This document shows, one piece after another, positions 9,096 through 17,596 of a stretch of DNA of 40,507 bases. Positions within the stretch are counted from its first letter, which is position 1. Each line of letters begins with the position of its first letter. The notes below the pieces were generated by a model, which had not been told where the DNA came from, did no database searches, and was given only the letters and a program-made list of their open reading frames with translations. A program made the position numbers and the translations under genes. Source of the stretch: Saprospiraceae bacterium (lineage in GTDB: Bacteria; Bacteroidota; Bacteroidia; Chitinophagales; Saprospiraceae); the NCBI GenBank assembly GCA_028285545.1, contig JANQPA010000029.1:1-40507 (forward strand), written 5' to 3'.

Positions 9096-11486
9096 ATGAC
9101 AAACAAAACCATTTGCATCACCATTTTCTGCTTATTGAATCTAATAGTAAACGGACAAAATTTAATCACCGGCAGTATAACAGATCAGCAGGGAGAACCC
9201 ATTTCTGGAGTTACTGTAAAAATTTTGAATACTGAGATCGGATCAATCACGGATGCTGAGGGACGCTATGAAATAACAACCATTTTTGAGGGCATACAAT
9301 CCTTAGAGGCAAGTTTCTTGGGATATGCTACTCAAGTCAAAGAAATAGACCTAAGCCAGGGTAATGAATTCAATTTTCAGCTAAAAGAATCTACTTTAGA
9401 GTTAGGGACTATTGTTGTTTCTGCCACCAAAAAAGAGGAAGAGATTCAAAAAATCCCAATCGCCATATCTTCAGTAGATGCAGCTTCTGTGGAAGCTTTG
9501 CAGATTGATAATATTAATCAAATTGGAAGAATTGCTCCAAACTTTAAAACTTATGATGATGGTGGTGGCACTTTTCCAATGATTGCATCTCGTGGAATAT
9601 TTACCATTGACGAGTCTCCAATTGTGGGAATTTATGTAGACGATGTTCCACAATTCTTCACTTATTCTTTTCCTGCCTTGCTTGATGATGTTGAACGGAT
9701 TGAAGTATTACGAGGACCACAAGGAACGCTTTATGGTCGTAATACCCTGGGAGGAGCAATTAATATCATCACCAAGAAACCTTCAAACCAAGGTAAAGGA
9801 TATATTAGCGCTGGATATGGAAGCTTAAATCAGACTGATTTTAGCGCAGGTTATGGTGGTCCATTAGTTGATAATAAACTATTCTTTAGGCTAAGTGGTG
9901 GTTATCAATCAAGAGATGGTTATATCAATAATGTCACATTAGAAACCAATAACTTATTATCCAGAAGAGTAATTAATGGTAATATTCGCTTATCTTATTT
10001 ACCCTCTGATAAAATTGCAGTTACCTTTAATAGTAGTCTCGAAGATAGAGAATCAGATGCCTACGCACTCTTAGGAGGTTTTGGTGCAACTGGAGCCGTC
10101 ATTGACTCCTTAAAAGAAAATGCCCCATACGAAGTGGCCTTCAACACTCAAGGAGTATACAAGAATTTGGCATCTAATAACGCTCTTAAAATAGCTTATT
10201 CGACAGATAAGTTTTCAATAAAATCGGTTACTGCTTTGCAGTCCAATAAGAATGAACGCACAGGTGATGAATTTGATTTTACACCATTTGATCTTAGCGA
10301 AGTGGGAGATACAGAGCGTACCGATTTAACGATTTCCGAAGAATTAAGGATAAGTTCGGTAGGAGAAAATAGCTTTAACTGGTTAGGGGGGATTTTTTTA
10401 TACCGCGTAAATACGGACGTTTTTAGTCCTACTATCTCCGGAGCCGACAATGCTTTTTTTGCGGCTTCCCCCGAAGATGCGATGCAATATCCCTATTCAA
10501 CTATCGATGAAACAGACCAACAGCAGTCAGGTATAGCCATTTTTGGTAATATTGACTGGGCCATTACTGACAAGTTGAAGTTCATTGCAGGCCTACGATA
10601 TGAAAGGGAGGTGTTCGATACCGAACTGGCTCGGTTTTATGAACAAAACGGGAATACTAATTACAGTTATCCTCCTCTTGGCCTAATTCCTCAGGATTTT
10701 GATGCCGATGCTTCCTTCGAGGCAGTATCTCCTAAAATTGGCCTTGCGTATGATTTTTCAGAAAACGCCATGCTTTGGGCTAACCTTGCCCGAGGTTATC
10801 GACCAGGAGGGATCAATTCTTTCACTGCCGACAAGGATGCTGCTGAATTCGATCCAGAATCTAGTTGGAATTACGAATTAGGAATTAAAAGCAAAAGTGC
10901 AAATAATCGGGGGAAATTGAATTTGACTGGATTTTACATCAATTACACTGATCAGCAATTATTTACGATTATTGATCCGACTACCTTTAACTTTGGAAGA
11001 GATAATATAGGTCAAAGTGAAAGTTACGGTCTTGAATTAGAAACAGAGTGGATTTTGACTAATGGCTTCAAAGCAATTGTTAATATTGCTTATTTGGAGA
11101 CGGAAATAACCGACTACCAGGTGTTTAGCTTTGTTGGTGAATTGGATAATAATGGAAATACCCAGGCCTACTCACCGCAGTGGAATGGAAATATTGGGCT
11201 TAATTATGATAATAATCTTGGAAATTTGAGGCTCAATGTCAATCTGGATTACCAATTCCAATCAGATATGTTTTTTGATGCTGAAAATGCCTTGGAGCAA
11301 GAAGCTTATGGTTTGCTAAATGCCAGAATTGTTTTGGGATATCAACAATTCGATTTGAGTTTTTGGGGACAAAATCTTACTGATGAAGTCTACTTTAGCT
11401 ATGGTTATGGCGTAGGTGGAGGAGCTTTGTTGGCTAGTTATGGTTTACCTAGAACCGTGGGTACAAGCTTAACTTTTAAATTTTAA
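9096..11486 (+). CDS. TonB-dependent outer membrane receptor with carboxypeptidase-regulatory-like domain
   Basis: A 796-residue outer membrane receptor for energy-dependent uptake of a small ligand. It has a signal peptide (about 1-20), a CarboxypepD_reg-like domain (about 22-105), a plug domain from about 115 containing the conserved VLRGPQGTLYGRNTLGGAI (about 205-223), and a 22-strand-type barrel ending in F-K-F, the aromatic C-terminus used for barrel insertion. There is no SusD partner nearby, so this is not a classical glycan pair and fits a siderophore- or metabolite-type receptor. It is divergent from an AraC regulator and followed 41 bp later by an ABC ATPase in the same direction, suggesting one unit (9096-15731). 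The ligand cannot be deduced; a nitrogen-containing metabolite is possible from the C-N hydrolase genes downstream. Confidence 0.93.
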   Translation: MTNKTICITIFCLLNLIVNGQNLITGSITDQQGEPISGVTVKILNTEIGSITDAEGRYEITTIFEGIQSLEASFLGYATQVKEIDLSQGNEFNFQLKESTLELGTIVVSATKKEEEIQKIPIAISSVDAASVEALQIDNINQIGRIAPNFKTYDDGGGTFPMIASRGIFTIDESPIVGIYVDDVPQFFTYSFPALLDDVERIEVLRGPQGTLYGRNTLGGAINIITKKPSNQGKGYISAGYGSLNQTDFSAGYGGPLVDNKLFFRLSGGYQSRDGYINNVTLETNNLLSRRVINGNIRLSYLPSDKIAVTFNSSLEDRESDAYALLGGFGATGAVIDSLKENAPYEVAFNTQGVYKNLASNNALKIAYSTDKFSIKSVTALQSNKNERTGDEFDFTPFDLSEVGDTERTDLTISEELRISSVGENSFNWLGGIFLYRVNTDVFSPTISGADNAFFAASPEDAMQYPYSTIDETDQQQSGIAIFGNIDWAITDKLKFIAGLRYEREVFDTELARFYEQNGNTNYSYPPLGLIPQDFDADASFEAVSPKIGLAYDFSENAMLWANLARGYRPGGINSFTADKDAAEFDPESSWNYELGIKSKSANNRGKLNLTGFYINYTDQQLFTIIDPTTFNFGRDNIGQSESYGLELETEWILTNGFKAIVNIAYLETEITDYQVFSFVGELDNNGNTQAYSPQWNGNIGLNYDNNLGNLRLNVNLDYQFQSDMFFDAENALEQEAYGLLNARIVLGYQQFDLSFWGQNLTDEVYFSYGYGVGGGALLASYGLPRTVGTSLTFKF

Positions 11487-11527
11487 AAACAGACACATAG
11501 ATACAAAGGCCATAATTTAAAAGCTAT

Positions 11528-12397
11528 ATGCAATTAAAAATAAAGGATTTATCTAAAACTTATCCCAATGGGGTACAAGCCCTAAAAAATGTAAGTTTAG
11601 AAATTGGCAAAGGGATGTTTGGGCTTCTTGGACAAAATGGCGCTGGCAAATCTACCTTAATGCGTACAATTGCTACGCTACAAGACCCCGATCAGGGAGA
11701 AATTCAATTTAACGAAATCGATGTATTTCGCCAACCACAAGAATTGCGAAAGGTGTTAGGGTATCTCCCCCAGGAATTCGGAGTGTATCCTAGTGTAACC
11801 GCTGAAGAATTGTTACACCACATTGCAGATATGAAAGGTATCACCAATAAACCAGAAAGACAATCAGTTGTAGAGTCACTACTGGAAAAAGTGAACCTTA
11901 TAGACGTACGCAAGAAAAAATTAGGAGGATATTCCGGAGGTATGAAACAACGTTTTGGCATAGCTCAAGCCCTTTTAGGTGATCCACAATTAATCATTGT
12001 GGATGAACCTACCGCTGGCCTTGATCCAATGGAACGCAATCGCTTTTATAATTTATTAGCTGAATTAGGAGAGAATAAAGTGGTGATTTTATCCACCCAC
12101 ATTGTTGAAGACGTTAGTACTCTATGCAATGATATGGCCATTCTTGGACAAGGGGAAGTGCTTCTTACAGGCAAACCAGAAAAAATTGAAGCTGAATTAA
12201 ACGGCAGACTTTGGGAACTGCAAATCCCAAAGGAAGCATTGGAGGATTATCAAGGTCAATACCAGGTAATTTCCTCCCGGTTTCATCTAGGGAAATTATT
12301 AATTACTGTAGTAGCAGACGATCTTCCAGATGAAAACTTTTGGCAAAAATCACCAAGTTTGGAAGATGCCTATTTTAATCTAATTATAGGAAAATAG
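11528..12397 (+). CDS. ABC transporter ATP-binding protein
   Basis: A 289-residue ATPase of the ABC-2 exporter class. Walker A GQNGAGKST is at residues 35-43, the Q-loop is in GYLPQEFGVYP, the signature YSGGM is at 135-139, Walker B is LIIVDEPTAGLDP, and the switch His lies in LSTHIVED. The last ~75 residues form the regulatory tail common in ABC-2 ATPases. The gene lies 52 bp before the permease gene, and the two should form one complex at the inner membrane. All catalytic motifs look intact, unlike the peptidase part of its partner. Confidence 0.93.
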   Translation: MQLKIKDLSKTYPNGVQALKNVSLEIGKGMFGLLGQNGAGKSTLMRTIATLQDPDQGEIQFNEIDVFRQPQELRKVLGYLPQEFGVYPSVTAEELLHHIADMKGITNKPERQSVVESLLEKVNLIDVRKKKLGGYSGGMKQRFGIAQALLGDPQLIIVDEPTAGLDPMERNRFYNLLAELGENKVVILSTHIVEDVSTLCNDMAILGQGEVLLTGKPEKIEAELNGRLWELQIPKEALEDYQGQYQVISSRFHLGKLLITVVADDLPDENFWQKSPSLEDAYFNLIIGK

Positions 12398-12449
12398 TAC
12401 GTCAATAGCTTATAATATTATTTGGAGGCTGGCATCAATATAAATTTTC

Positions 12450-15400
12450 ATGCGTAACAAAATCCTTAAATTCGAATTTCGCTCCAGATTTACAAACTGG
12501 ATGACCTTGCTTTTCATTCTAATGATGATTTTCCAGGGTATTTGGTATACCAAGGGATTTTATGATTTCTACGGAGGTGAAGGGATGATGATCAACGCGG
12601 CGGGGGTTTTCTACCAAAATTTAGCCGGTGGTGGTATTTTAATGATGATTATAATAGCTATCATCACTGGTCCCATGCTATATAAGGATGTTCAATACAA
12701 AACGGCTAACTGGTTATATACTTTACCCATTAATGATAAGAGCTTCTTCTGGGGACGCTTCTTTTCTGCTTTTCTCATCAATGTTGTTATAGCCAGTTTT
12801 TATATGGTAGGACTTTGGTTAGTGCCCTACTCTGGTATTGGCGAAAGTAACCTATTTGGTCCAACACCATTCGACCAAATATTTCATGGGTTTTTCATTT
12901 TGACCATTCCAAATATATTCTTATTGACCAGTCTTTGTTTTGCAGCAGTTGTATTCTTTAGGAGACCTGCAGCTGGATACCTTGCCATTTTTTTGACGGT
13001 CATCTTTTTTCTACTCATGGAAACCTCCGTCGAGAGCTCCGGTGCAACATCAACAAACTTGATCTTCGATCCTTTTGCATATGTTCCTGTCAAACATCAA
13101 GTGACCTTAATGTCCATTCCTGAACGTAACCAAAGTTATATCAGTTTAAGCGGTTACCTATTAACGAATCGAATACTGTGGTTGAGCATTGCCTTGATAT
13201 GTGTGACACTAGCTTACCTGAAGTTTTCTTTTAAATCCTTCTCTTCAGCAGGAAAAAAACGAAAAAAGATAAAAACCATATACGGGAATACAGTTCCCGG
13301 TTCGATTACTTTAACTTCTTCTAACCAAATTACAGATGCTCCTAAATTGAGTTATGATACCAGTACGCTCATCAAAAAGTTAGGAAACTTAGCTACACTT
13401 GAGTTCAAAAATATTGTGCGAACGCAGGGATTTCGAATGATCCTGGGGATCCTAGTGCTTTTCTCCATCTTACAAAATTTGATGTGGAATGCCAGCTATT
13501 ACATTGGTCCACAGGTGCCTGTTACTTCTGAAATGACTAATTTCAGGGTTACTTTCGGTGTTTTTGTGATTATGTTGCTCATGATTTGGTCAGGAGAACT
13601 GTTTTTCAAAGATAAAACAGCCAATATTTGGCAAATTATGGATGCTTTACCTGTTCCCGTATGGGTAACGCAGGTTTCTAAGCTATTGGCTATGTTTGGT
13701 GTGGCTTTTTTGTTGAATATTGTTTTTATGCTTTGTGGAATATTGGCCATGATTGTAAAAGGAGGATTCGCCAATATTGATCTGGCCTTGTTTATCAATG
13801 ATTATTTGGGTTACAATTGGGGCTGGTTGAACCATTGTTTGTTCATTGCCTTAGTCTTTTTCGTAGCGGGTTTGACGGGAAAGCGTTTTTTGACCCATAT
13901 TCTGGCAACCGGTTATTTCTTTCTTCTTTTAGTTACCTTCGAGTTTAACCTTATCGAACAATTGCGTTTTGGTTATGGATTTACTCCAGGCTTCGAAGAA
14001 TATTCGGAAATGAATGGTTATGGTATGTGGAGAACTGCTTCTGCTTGGTATTTCTTGATGTGGTTTGTTTTGGCCATCGCTCTTGTACTTCTAGGTATCC
14101 TCTTTTGGGATCGAGGAATTGGAAATAGATTAATTAATAAGCTTCAATTCAAAAGCACACAATTGAATATTGTCGGAAAACTATCCGTACTGGTTCTACT
14201 CTTTTCCTTCATTTTTTTACAATCTTTCATTTACCAACAAGTAAATGGTAAAGACAATTTTGAACTAAGTAAAGAGGCTGATGCCAGTGCTGCCGATTAT
14301 GAAAGAAAATACCTCTATTTATCCACAAAAATTCAGCCCAAATATGCTAAAGTCGATTTAAAACTGGACTATTATCCTATGGAAAGGCGAGCTGAATATA
14401 TGGTGGATGCCCAGTTAAAAAATATTCATTCAATTGCATTAGATTCTATTGTTTTAAGCCTGCCAGATCATATTGCCATTCATTCTATTCGTATCGAGAA
14501 TGAAGATTTAACCTCAAGTTTAATCATTGATGATCTCCATGATGTGGTCAAATTTAAACTACCAAGTGTATTAAATGATGGAGATACTTTGGCCGTGAGA
14601 ATGGATTTAATTAAAGATTTTGATGGCTTTACCCAAGAAGAACCACAAGCATCTTTAGTATATCGAGGAGCTTTTGGTTCAATTGACGATTATTTGCCTT
14701 TTATTGGCTTTGATGAAACCAAAATGTTGACGGAAAATCGTGCAAGAGCGGAGCAAGGACTATCACGCCTGGGATCCCTATTGCCTGATTTAAAGGATAC
14801 CTTCTCTTTGAAAGAAAGTATCTATCGTAATGATGCATTGCCAATTACTGGAACACTGACTCTGAGTACAACGGCGGATCAAGTTCTTATAGGGCCTGGC
14901 CAGTTGATCAATAAAGAGCAAAAAGAAAATAGAAATTATGCAATATTTCAAATTCAAGAAGCTTCTCCCTTAAATTGGTATTTAGGAACAGCTCCTCACA
15001 TCGAAACTAAAAAGAAGGAAACAGCAAATAATATAGATATCCAAGTTTTTTACAATCCGGATCATCCTTATAATGTTTCATTATATCAAGGGATATTGGA
15101 ACAAGCCATCAATTTTGTAGAGCAAAATTTGGCTTATTATCCCTTTCCCCAGGTTAGACTTTATGAAATTCCTCATTATCAAGATCCATTTTACTCCTTT
15201 GCCAGAGGAATTGCCATTTCTGAAAAAGAAGGATGGATTGCTGACACTACCGGGATAAAGGAACGTGCTTACCTCTACCAAACTACTGCCACTGGCATAT
15301 TCCAGCAATGGGTGCAGGCAAATTTGAATATTGCTAATGTTCAGGGGGCAGATATGTTGCGAATAGCTTTACCTGAAGCTTTAAGCCTACAATTTGTCCA

Positions 15401-15731
15401 AAATTCACTAGGAGAAGAAGCTGTCAATTTATTGATTGAGCAAAAAAAACAAATCTATAACAAAGATCGCTTTAGTGATCCCAATGGGGAGCCTCCTTTA
15501 TTGTATGCAGACGGTAAAGATTATCTCGAGGCAAATCACGGAGCCATCACCTTGTACATATGGAGTGAAAAGTTAGGATTTAATCAATTCAATAAACTGG
15601 TACTTGAATGGAAAGAACAAAACCAGGTGAACACTTTCCAATCCTTATACGCTGAATTGTTAAATAGAACAAATGGTAAAGATCAGGATGCTTTAAGAAA
15701 AGCATTTGAAACGGTATCTTCAGATAATTAA
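12450..15731 (+). CDS. ABC-2 permease fused to an M1-aminopeptidase-like domain lacking its zinc site
   Basis: A 1093-residue protein. Two ABC-2 permease modules (about 1-265 and 310-600, each with about six hydrophobic segments) are followed by a periplasmic domain (about 610-1093) with the M1 aminopeptidase plan, starting near KVDLKLDYYPMERRAEYMVD. ABC permease/M1 fusions are known in Bacteroidota. In the active ones, as I recall, the zinc motif reads HEVAHQWW and is followed by ANVQG. Here the matching stretch is TGIFQQWV (948-955), followed at the same spacing by ANVQG, so both His ligands and the catalytic Glu are replaced by T948, Q952 and G949. E976 in LPEALS may correspond to the third ligand. 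The domain probably binds a peptide or ligand or holds structure instead of cutting. It pairs with the ATPase just upstream. Confidence 0.9.
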   Translation: MRNKILKFEFRSRFTNWMTLLFILMMIFQGIWYTKGFYDFYGGEGMMINAAGVFYQNLAGGGILMMIIIAIITGPMLYKDVQYKTANWLYTLPINDKSFFWGRFFSAFLINVVIASFYMVGLWLVPYSGIGESNLFGPTPFDQIFHGFFILTIPNIFLLTSLCFAAVVFFRRPAAGYLAIFLTVIFFLLMETSVESSGATSTNLIFDPFAYVPVKHQVTLMSIPERNQSYISLSGYLLTNRILWLSIALICVTLAYLKFSFKSFSSAGKKRKKIKTIYGNTVPGSITLTSSNQITDAPKLSYDTSTLIKKLGNLATLEFKNIVRTQGFRMILGILVLFSILQNLMWNASYYIGPQVPVTSEMTNFRVTFGVFVIMLLMIWSGELFFKDKTANIWQIMDALPVPVWVTQVSKLLAMFGVAFLLNIVFMLCGILAMIVKGGFANIDLALFINDYLGYNWGWLNHCLFIALVFFVAGLTGKRFLTHILATGYFFLLLVTFEFNLIEQLRFGYGFTPGFEEYSEMNGYGMWRTASAWYFLMWFVLAIALVLLGILFWDRGIGNRLINKLQFKSTQLNIVGKLSVLVLLFSFIFLQSFIYQQVNGKDNFELSKEADASAADYERKYLYLSTKIQPKYAKVDLKLDYYPMERRAEYMVDAQLKNIHSIALDSIVLSLPDHIAIHSIRIENEDLTSSLIIDDLHDVVKFKLPSVLNDGDTLAVRMDLIKDFDGFTQEEPQASLVYRGAFGSIDDYLPFIGFDETKMLTENRARAEQGLSRLGSLLPDLKDTFSLKESIYRNDALPITGTLTLSTTADQVLIGPGQLINKEQKENRNYAIFQIQEASPLNWYLGTAPHIETKKKETANNIDIQVFYNPDHPYNVSLYQGILEQAINFVEQNLAYYPFPQVRLYEIPHYQDPFYSFARGIAISEKEGWIADTTGIKERAYLYQTTATGIFQQWVQANLNIANVQGADMLRIALPEALSLQFVQNSLGEEAVNLLIEQKKQIYNKDRFSDPNGEPPLLYADGKDYLEANHGAITLYIWSEKLGFNQFNKLVLEWKEQNQVNTFQSLYAELLNRTNGKDQDALRKAFETVSSDN

Positions 15732-15833
15732 TCCAACATAGTGTAAATATCTGGAATGCTAGGTATTCTTAATGATGCACCTCCAGGATATTTAATAAAT
15801 TATTTTGTCACTGTCTTTAAAGACACCTACCAA

Positions 15834-15855
15834 TCATAGCTATAGCCAGCTATGA
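15834..15855 (+). terminator. Possible weak terminator after the ABC permease gene
   Basis: TCATAGCT and AGCTATGA form an 8-bp stem around ATAGCC, with a run of eight T residues starting 14 bp later. If it works, the hydrolase genes downstream form a separate transcription unit. The spacer also holds the 12-bp palindrome GTCTTTAAAGAC at 15813-15824. Confidence 0.35.
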
Positions 15856-15917
15856 GATAAAATTGCTTTTTTTTCAATATTGTCCATATATTTATCACCC
15901 TGAGAATAAAGAACGTA

Positions 15918-15955
15918 GAGGTTGTGTAAAAAGTCGGTAGACTTTTTACACAGCC
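15918..15955. repeat. Palindromic repeat before the amidase gene
   Basis: A near-perfect hairpin: the arm at 15920-15935 (ends GTAAAAAGTC) pairs with 15940-15955 (starts GACTTTTTAC) around GGTA, 16 bp with one G-T pair. It begins GAGGTTGTG, and the right arm recurs at 81-96. The tip GTC-GGTA-GAC also occurs in the elements at 39471 and 40416. It ends 20 bp before the amidase start codon, so it would lie in the leader RNA if transcription starts upstream. Confidence 0.6.
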
Positions 15956-15975
15956 ATCAAAAAACACATCTTTTA

Positions 15976-16650
15976 ATGCAACAAACTAACAAAACGGCTA
16001 AAGAAATTTACTTTGAAGTAAAAGCCAATCCGACCCGAAAGCGCTTTGGCTTTGGTCAAAAGGCTGCATTGGTAAATATCGACATTCAGAAATCTTATAC
16101 CAGAACCGATTTATTCAAAACTGCCTACGAAAACGATCCTAGGCAAATGGAGTATGTGAATGGGCTAGCGCAGCGCTTCCGTCAACTTGGATGGCCCGTT
16201 GTATGGACTTATGTGGCCTATGTAGACTCTGGTGAAGATGCGGGCATATGGGGTACTCGGACAGATACACCTGATAGTCTTCAAAACATCAAATTTGGCT
16301 CAGTTCGCTCTGAATTAGATGATCGATTGGATGTAAACAGGGATTATGATATTATCTATAACAAGAAAATGCCTTCTCCTTTTTTCGAGACGCCACTTCA
16401 ATCATTATTGGTTTGGCATCAAATTGATACGGTTATCCTAACAGGAGGTTCAACTTCGGGTTGTGTTCGCGCTGCTGGTGTAGACAGCTTGTCAAGAGGG
16501 TATCGAACCATCATTCCCGAAGAGTGTGTAGCCGACAAACATGAAAGCTATCATTATGCTAATTTGACTGATTTATCGCTTAAGTACTGTGATGTAATGG
16601 AGGTGCAGGAGGTATTTAATTGGTTAGATCAACAATTACAAAAAAAATGA
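15976..16650 (+). CDS. Isochorismatase-family cysteine hydrolase (probable amidase)
   Basis: A 224-residue cytosolic enzyme of the isochorismatase/nicotinamidase fold. The expected Asp-Lys-Cys triad is visible: D36 in NIDIQKS, K131 in KKMPSPFF, and nucleophile C163 in TGGSTSGCVRAAGVD. The STSGCVRA form is closest in my memory to N-carbamoylsarcosine amidase and related amidases, so hydrolysis of a carbamoyl or primary amide is the best inference; isochorismate is unlikely with no siderophore genes present. The ATG at 15976 is preferred over an in-frame TTG at 15922, which sits inside a hairpin and adds 18 atypical residues. Its TGA overlaps the next ATG (ATGA), indicating translational coupling with the first PuuE-like gene. 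Confidence 0.88.
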   Translation: MQQTNKTAKEIYFEVKANPTRKRFGFGQKAALVNIDIQKSYTRTDLFKTAYENDPRQMEYVNGLAQRFRQLGWPVVWTYVAYVDSGEDAGIWGTRTDTPDSLQNIKFGSVRSELDDRLDVNRDYDIIYNKKMPSPFFETPLQSLLVWHQIDTVILTGGSTSGCVRAAGVDSLSRGYRTIIPEECVADKHESYHYANLTDLSLKYCDVMEVQEVFNWLDQQLQKK

Positions 16651-17579
16651 AGGAAGATCCTGGATATTACGATTATTGGCCCTATGAGAATCGTCCAAAA
16701 ATAAAATGGCCCAATGGGGCACAATTGGCCTTTTGGGTAGCTCCTAATATAGAATTTTATGAGTTAGATCCACCACCTAATCCTTATAGAGCACCCTGGC
16801 CGCGGCCCCATCCCTCCGTTCCAGGATATTCTATCCGCGATTGGGGTAATCGAGTCGGTCACATTCGACAAATGGAATTACTGGAAAAGTATGGGATTCG
16901 AGGTTCTATTTCCCTTTCAACAGCCATATGCGACCATCATCCAGAAATAATTGAATTGTGTAAGGAGCGGAATTGGGAGTTTTTTAGTCATGGAATCTAT
17001 AACACCCGGTACACCTATGGAATGAGTGAGGAACTAGAACGGACTATGATTAAAGACTCAATGGAAACCATTTATAAACATACAGGACAAAAGTGTGCGG
17101 GTTATCTTGCTCCTGCCCTGTCTCATTCCGAGCATACACTAGATTTATTTGCAGAAGTTGGTACCGAATTATTTGGTGATGAGGGAGGATTTTATTCTTG
17201 TGACCTGTTTCATGATGACCAACCTACTCCTATCCACTTGCGTAGTAAAAAACGCTTTGTATCCATCCCTTATTCTCTTGAAATGAACGATACGATTGCC
17301 TACCTGGTGCAAAAAGTACCTCCAAGGCAATATGGGAAAGCTCTAAAGGACAACTTTGATCGCCTTTATGCCGAGGGCTTAGAAAGTGGTACTGTTATGT
17401 GTATCCCTACTCATAACTATCAGGTCAGCTGTGCACATCGTATAAAAGCTTATGAAGAAGCCCTGGAATACATTACTGGTCATAGCAATGTGTGGGTGAC
17501 GACTGGAAGAGAGATTGCCAGCTATTATTTAGAAAATTATTATGATACTGCTTTGGCGGATATAGCTGCCAAACAATAA
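16647..17579 (+). CDS. PuuE-like polysaccharide-deacetylase-fold hydrolase (first of two)
   Basis: A 310-residue protein of the polysaccharide deacetylase (NodB) superfamily, closest in layout to the allantoinase-analogue PuuE group rather than to cell-wall deacetylases: no signal peptide, a long N-terminal part with RDWGNRVG, and altered motifs. Motif 2 is SHGIYNTRYTYG (about 114-125) and motif 3 is AGYLAPALSHSEHT. The family hydrolyses C-N bonds; the substrate here is unknown. The start at 16647 overlaps the amidase stop by four bases; an in-frame TTG at 16620 within the upstream gene is rejected. It lies 17 bp before a second, diverged member, and the two probably act on related intermediates or form a complex. 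Confidence 0.85.
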   Translation: MKEDPGYYDYWPYENRPKIKWPNGAQLAFWVAPNIEFYELDPPPNPYRAPWPRPHPSVPGYSIRDWGNRVGHIRQMELLEKYGIRGSISLSTAICDHHPEIIELCKERNWEFFSHGIYNTRYTYGMSEELERTMIKDSMETIYKHTGQKCAGYLAPALSHSEHTLDLFAEVGTELFGDEGGFYSCDLFHDDQPTPIHLRSKKRFVSIPYSLEMNDTIAYLVQKVPPRQYGKALKDNFDRLYAEGLESGTVMCIPTHNYQVSCAHRIKAYEEALEYITGHSNVWVTTGREIASYYLENYYDTALADIAAKQ

Positions 17580-17596
17580 AATTAAATATTGACTTC

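Noticed and set aside
15922-15975. TTG extension of the isochorismatase gene
   Set aside because: The extra codons fall in a palindromic repeat and do not resemble the family; the ATG at 15976 fits.
16620-16646. TTG extension of the first PuuE-like gene into the amidase gene
   Set aside because: The ATGA overlap at 16647 gives a normal start and length.
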